11,997 nucleotides of DNA from Acanthamoeba castellanii str. Neff (taxonomy: Eukaryota > Discosea > Longamoebia > Acanthamoebidae): contig NW_004457724.1 of the NCBI RefSeq assembly GCF_000313135.1, forward strand, positions 9,980-21,976, written 5' to 3'. Made by a program: the position numbers and the translations under genes. The notes below the pieces were generated by a model. That model was not told the origin of the DNA, ran no database searches, and saw only the letters and a program-made list of their open reading frames with translations. Below, piece after piece: positions 7,808 through 11,997 of this stretch (position 1 is its first letter; each line of letters starts with the position of its first letter).

Positions 7808-10800
7808 CTAGGTCGAGGCCAGCACGAGCGAGGTTCGCTTGATGACGATCACGTTCCTTGGCTTCTGTGGCCCACCATCGCCGCCGATGGTGGCGTCGCT
7901 CTCGGTCGGCGGCTTGGCGGCTTCCGGCTGCGCAGTCGTTGGCGGTTGACGATCGACCACTTCCCACTTGAGGCCCATGGGCAGCCCTTCGTAGTCGGCT
8001 TCAAGTTCGTCGATACCGTCGTCATCGTCTTCATCGCCCTCGTCGTCATCATCAAAGAGCACCGCCGCTAGGTCCTCATCGTCGTCGTCGCTGTCCTCGT
8101 CGCCCGTGATCTCGTTCTCGGCATCCTGCTCCTCTTCCTCCTCGGCCACTTCCATGTACTCTAGTCCGTCGTCATCGCCTACAACGACGTCGTCGTTCGC
8201 CGGGGTCGCCGTAGCTGACGCCTTCGTCGCGCGTTGTCGCTGGCGCAACCCGCGCGGCTGCTTCTTGCCGCTCTCGTGCCTGCGGAGCGCGGGCGGAAGC
8301 GGGGGAGCGAGGAGGTGTTGAGCGCCGACGCCCTTGCCGCGGCCCTTGCCTCTGCCTTTGCCGCCTCCAGCTTTGCCGCCACCTCCGCCCTTGCCGCGAT
8401 TTGGCGGTCGAGCGCCCCCGCCGCTGACCTTCTTCCGCTTGCGCGCGCTGGCGGCCGACTTGGACGCTGACGGCGCACCGGGCGTGAACAGGTCCTCGTC
8501 GTCGTCGCCGTCGTCGTCTTCATCGTCGTCGTCCAGGACATTGTAGCCGGCGTCTTCGTAGTACGCGAATCGACCGGAGCCGCTCGGTACCGAGCCAAAG
8601 CCCGGACCCATCGCGGCGAACTCTCCGCCGCCGCCGTCATCTTCGTCGTCATCGTCGCTGCTGCCGCCGCCGCCATCAGCGCCGGCCTTCGCGGGTTGAG
8701 GCCGTGGCGGCGGTTGCCACGAGCGCCCGTTGATGAGGTAGTCGTTGACGTAGGTGTCCTTGGCCAGCGCAAAGTTCTGCTTAAGAAACTGCTTGCGCTC
8801 AGCCGCGTCGGGCTCTGGCGTCGGTGCTAGCGTGGTCGTGGTCGACGTTAAGTTAGTGGAGGACGATGATGGCGGCGGACCCACGGCGTCGCTCTTGGTG
8901 ATGGGCAGCAGGGCCGCCAGGGAGCTGATGACCTGCGACATGTGCGCCCGCGCGTTGCCTGCGGCTCGCGCACTCGTGGGCAGCACCTGGGGTTTACCAC
9001 CACCACCACCGATAGAGGCAGCACCGGTCGAGTCCTTCGCCGCGTGATCGATTGCTGCATCGCTCTTGCCGAGTCCCGAGGCCACTGCGGCAGGCGCGGC
9101 CGTAGCCGCGGCAGCGCCGCCCCGTCCCCGACGCAGGCGCTGCTTGCGCTCCTTCTCGAGCTTGGGTGCCAAATAGCGCCGCCGCTCGACCAGCTCTTGC
9201 TCGAAGTGACGGAACGCAAATGTTTCATCTGACGTGTCCTCCTGCCATCGTGCGTTGTACAACATGGGTCGTTAGGTTGTGGTTGATTGCGATTGGTTGT
9301 GGTTTAAAGTGGTGGTTGTTTACCTCGCTCGATGACCCATCGCCGGTCGCTGCTGCGCTGGGCGGGTCTTCGTCTTCGGCCAGAAGGCGCCAGGTGGGCG
9401 TGTAGATGCTCTCGGTGCGCAGGTGCTCGGTGGTGATCACGGTCGAATTGCCGAGGCTCACGTAGTTGTTGATGTCAAAGTCGCTCGATCGCAGGTTGGA
9501 GTACTTTCGTTTCTTCTTCTTGGCCGGCCCCTTCGCAGCCTGCTGGGGCTTGGCTAAAGCCTTGGAGCTCACTGCGCGCACAACTTCACCCCCCGCGCGT
9601 TAGCGACCTAGCGTGTCGCCACAAATCAATAAACTGCGTGGCGTTGGTGCGTACCTGGAGGAGGTCGTCGATCAACGGCCTTACCCCGGCCAGCGGTGGG
9701 CGTGGGCCGACTAGCAAGAGGCTCGACTTTAGGCGGCGGCGGGCGGTCGATCACTTCGATCGGTTCTCTCTCCTCTCGTCTCCTCTTCTTGCTTATGCTC
9801 GCGTTGTTGGGCTTGGCGCCGTCCGTCTGCTTTGGTGCTGCTGTGACGCAGCAACCACTGCGGGAGTCTTCCCAGCAGCAGCAGCAACGGCAACGGCAGC
9901 AGCGTCGACGGGCACGGAGCTCCGCTCGAGATCAGGAGCGCCGTCGACCGCACCCGTGGCCGCCAGGGGCGTGGCCGGCTGGTCGGCGGCCTGAGACGGT
10001 CGCCTGTTTGCATAGAGCCCTGTGCGACCACAGACCACTGTGAGCATCATCTACGAGCACCGTATGGGCCATGCTCGAAGAGAAAGCGCACGCACGCACG
10101 CACAGAGAGAGAGAGAGCAAGCGACGGGGCCGAACCAGGGAATGGAGAGGAGAAGAGCGGATGTGGCGCGTCGTCGTCGAACTGCGGCAGCGGCGGTGGC
10201 TTGTACTTGTTGGGCACACGTGGCCGCGACAGCTTGCGATGGCGCGTGGGTGGCACGAGTCCCATCGTGCGCAGGCAGGAAGACGGCGGCGACGAGGGAT
10301 TCAACGTTAAGCCTTGAGCGTTGTCGCCGTTGCTGTCGCTGTCCCCGACCAGCGGCACCACGCGCTGCCGCGAGCGTCGCTTGCGGTCGAGCCGGTCCTC
10401 CCAGTCGCGCGACTGTCGGTTGAGCTCAGCGATCTGCAGCTGCAGCCACGTCCAGCGCCAGGCCATGTCGCAGCGCTCCCGCTCCCATCCACGGCGCAAC
10501 CGCCTTCGCGTGTGTAACAACATACACCCAGGGGTACGCCACACGTAGAGGATGGCCACACCACATGACACACCACGACAGATCAAACCAGAACACGTCA
10601 GCAAGGAGCCCAGCGCTCGACGTCGATGAGAGATGCACAGGAAAGGGGAGGAGAAGAGCGTACATCTCCACAGCAAAGGGGTCGTGGTCGGTGTTGCCCC
10701 TGTCGATGGGCAGTGGCGTAGCGGCAGCCTCTTCCTTCTCTTTGTTCGGGTTCGTGCTCGTAGGTGCGGGTGCCGCTACTTCGTGTTCTGCTTCTTCCTG

Positions 10801-11325
10801 ATCTGATGAGCTGCTTTCGGTTTCCTCTTGCTGTGGCCGACGCCAGTCTCTACGCGAACCGCCAAGGGCTGCTCTTCCACCTTTGCCGTTCGCGTTGCCA
10901 TTCCATCCATTGGCAGTGCTGCTAGATGCTGCCTTCGGGCCGCGCTTGCCCTGTCTCCCTTTGAGAGGAGCAGAGACGAAAGTGGAGAAGGAGGTCGTTG
11001 TAGAGGAGGTGAAATTCTCCATCGTGATTTCAGGAAATGATGACGATTGCGTAGCGGCGTGTCGCGAGTTGGGCAGAGATGAGGCGTAATGGGAATATGC
11101 AGGAGCTCCCGAGGCAGATGGTGTCAAATCGTGACAACAGCCACAAGGGGGGAGCAGAGGCGAAACGGCGGACGTTGTCGGGTGGCCATTCGATGGCGGA
11201 GCATAGTTGCCGTTTAGCCTATCCGTTGGGAACCCCATCGATTGTGCGAAAGGAATTGAGTTGTAATAACCCATCTCGGGGCTGACTAAACCCATTGGAA
11301 CGGGCGGTGGGCCAGCACCACTCAT
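7808..11325 (-). CDS. KANSL1: KANSL1/MSL1-like PEHE-domain protein, 6 exons
   Basis: In animals KANSL1 is the scaffold of the NSL complex; its PEHE domain binds the histone acetyltransferase MOF/KAT8 in the nucleus. Proposed exons: 11325-10664, 10503-10136, 10019-9895, 9826-9655, 9571-9324, 9241-7808, total 3009 nt (about 1002 residues). An in-frame TGA precedes the ATG. The first 220 residues are low-complexity. Residues about 237-259 carry WRWTWLQLQIAELNRQ, close to the WTWLQ helix of KANSL1, followed by LRTMGLVPPTRHRKLSRPR. The PEHE domain lies at about 485-550 (SIYTPTWRLL, then EEDTSDETFAFRHFEQELVE), split by one intron. The long last exon is disordered, with acidic D/E runs and a G/K/R-rich block. 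Sure: the PEHE and WTWLQ parts and the 662-nt first exon phase. Unsure: the 9895/9826 junction, where two frames meet with only a weak donor. MSL1 is the alternative family, but the WTWLQ motif favours KANSL1. Confidence 0.85.
10087..10118. repeat. (GCAC)n(GA)n simple repeat in KANSL1-like intron 2
   Basis: Four GCAC units followed by eight GA units. The tract is inside the proposed intron 10020-10135. On the sense strand it gives a CT-rich then GTGC-rich stretch near the 5' side of the intron. Confidence 0.85.
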
Positions 11326-11403
11326 CTTCGCCTCGATGATTCAATGGCCTCCTTTATGTCCAGAATTTCTCATGCGTTCCTTGATTTTCTTTCTGCTTTA
11401 ACA

Positions 11404-11417
11404 GTTGCCTAGGTAAC
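11404..11417. promoter_or_regulatory. Palindromic X-box (RFX-type) GTTGCCTAGGTAAC
   Basis: GTTGCC and GGTAAC half sites are spaced by two bases, an exact fit to the RFX X-box pattern (GTNRCC, short spacer, RGYAAC). It lies 79 to 92 nt upstream of the KANSL1-like start codon. Binding is inferred from the motif only. Confidence 0.55.
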
Positions 11418-11424
11418 TCAACAC

Positions 11425-11432
11425 CCACGTGG
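11425..11432. promoter_or_regulatory. E-box CCACGTGG
   Basis: A fully palindromic 8-nt CACGTG box 7 nt beyond the X-box and 100 nt upstream of the KANSL1-like ATG. The U-box/RING gene has a palindromic CACGTG box at nearly the same distance from its ATG. Confidence 0.4.
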
Positions 11433-11572
11433 AATTCAATTAGCGCAGCTAACAGCACACAAGCTGCAAGAGTTGCAACAAGTATAACATGTTTGTGGGA
11501 AGCACCTTCAACCTTTTGTTGCTCCTTCTAGATCCACTCCACATTGAAGGCTTGTACAAGCCAGCTCCACAA

Positions 11573-11580
11573 TTTTTATA
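11573..11580 (-). promoter_or_regulatory. TATA-like box TATAAAAA
   Basis: On the minus strand TATAAAAA lies about 250 nt upstream of the KANSL1-like ATG, in a GC-poor context. If used, transcription would start near 11545 and the leader would be roughly 220 nt long, enclosing the X-box and E-box. That placement weakens either the TATA or the X-box reading. Confidence 0.3.
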
Positions 11581-11997
11581 TTAGGCAACCCAGGCAGTTG
11601 TAAAAGGTGTGCTCACTGCATTGGTTGGTTTCACATTACAAACATTAGGAGTTCAGACTGCCACCACACACCTGCCAAACACCAACACCTTCCTTTCCCA
11701 CTTCCAAGAAGGAGTTGAACAGAAGATGCAGGTGAACCTGGTTGTTGCCTTTGTAGTTCCTCCACTTTTCTGCAAATAGGCAGATAATATGGCGAATTAC
11801 TGGGTGATTACCCGCGTGTTCCTAGTATTCGTCGACATCGCGTGGGGTTCGGCTCATTTTCGCAGCACCGCATTTCAAGGTGCACAAAACGCGAAGCTTT
11901 GGTGTTCGTGATTATTCGGGATCAGATGATGGCATGTGACGCACGGCGAAGGATGTGCGTTTTCGGGGAGCACTCGCGGCGATAGGTATTTAAGGCT

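Larger units (their letters stand above)
11326..11997. other. Upstream region of KANSL1-like gene, no recognised gene
   Basis: The region is AT-richer than the genes and has no long reading frame in the style of the neighbouring exons. It holds the motifs at 11404-11432 and a TATA-like box at 11573-11580 on the minus strand. A plus-strand open stretch from about 11410 to 11780 interrupted by stops and splice-like sites is discussed under findings. The last bases contain TATTTAA, a possible TATA-like word on either strand. Confidence 0.55.

Noticed and set aside
1..11997. tRNA genes, transposons or long terminal repeats
   Set aside because: No T-loop plus acceptor-stem pattern, no transposase or reverse-transcriptase motif and no long terminal repeats were seen on either strand.

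Overview
This 12 kb window is nuclear DNA of a eukaryote, almost certainly an Acanthamoeba. Its genes are GC-rich and cut by many short introns (54 to 195 nt) that almost all follow GT-AG. It carries a complete 119-nt 5S rRNA gene that matches the Acanthamoeba castellanii 5S RNA as I remember it. There is no bacterial or viral signature: no operons, no Shine-Dalgarno-led reading frames and no CRISPR array. The long reading frames through the CA/GT and ACACG repeats are artefacts.

Layout from left to right. (1) 86-1905 (+): the 3' part of a Ras guanine-nucleotide exchange factor gene; its 5' end lies outside the window. (2) 1906-2256: convergent 3' flanks. (3) 4805-2257 (-): a ten-exon gene for a U-box plus RING ubiquitin ligase of the RNF37/UBOX5 type, with all exon phases resolved. 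(4) 5003-5121 (+): 5S rRNA, followed 47 nt after its end by a truncated copy of its last 37 nt with its own T-run. (5) 7540-5402 (-): a nine-exon gene for a type II membrane-anchored, Ca2+-dependent PI-phospholipase C-like enzyme, including one GC-AG intron. (6) 11325-7808 (-): a six-exon gene for a KANSL1/MSL1-like PEHE-domain scaffold of a MOF-type histone acetyltransferase complex. (7) 11326-11997: an AT-richer upstream region with a palindromic RFX X-box, a CCACGTGG E-box and a TATA-like box, but no recognised gene.

The four proteins do not form one pathway. They are a typical mix of signalling (RasGEF, PI-PLC), ubiquitin (UBOX5) and chromatin (KANSL1-like) genes packed with a few hundred bases between them. 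Exon models were built by hand from splice signals, phase agreement and family motifs. Most junctions agree in phase, and the doubtful ones are named in the entries. The features most worth a second look are the early-branching KANSL1 homologue, the anchored PI-PLC, the partial 5S duplication, a strong bias toward GTAC 5' splice sites, and microsatellites sitting in introns and at splice sites. I found no clearly new multi-gene system here.
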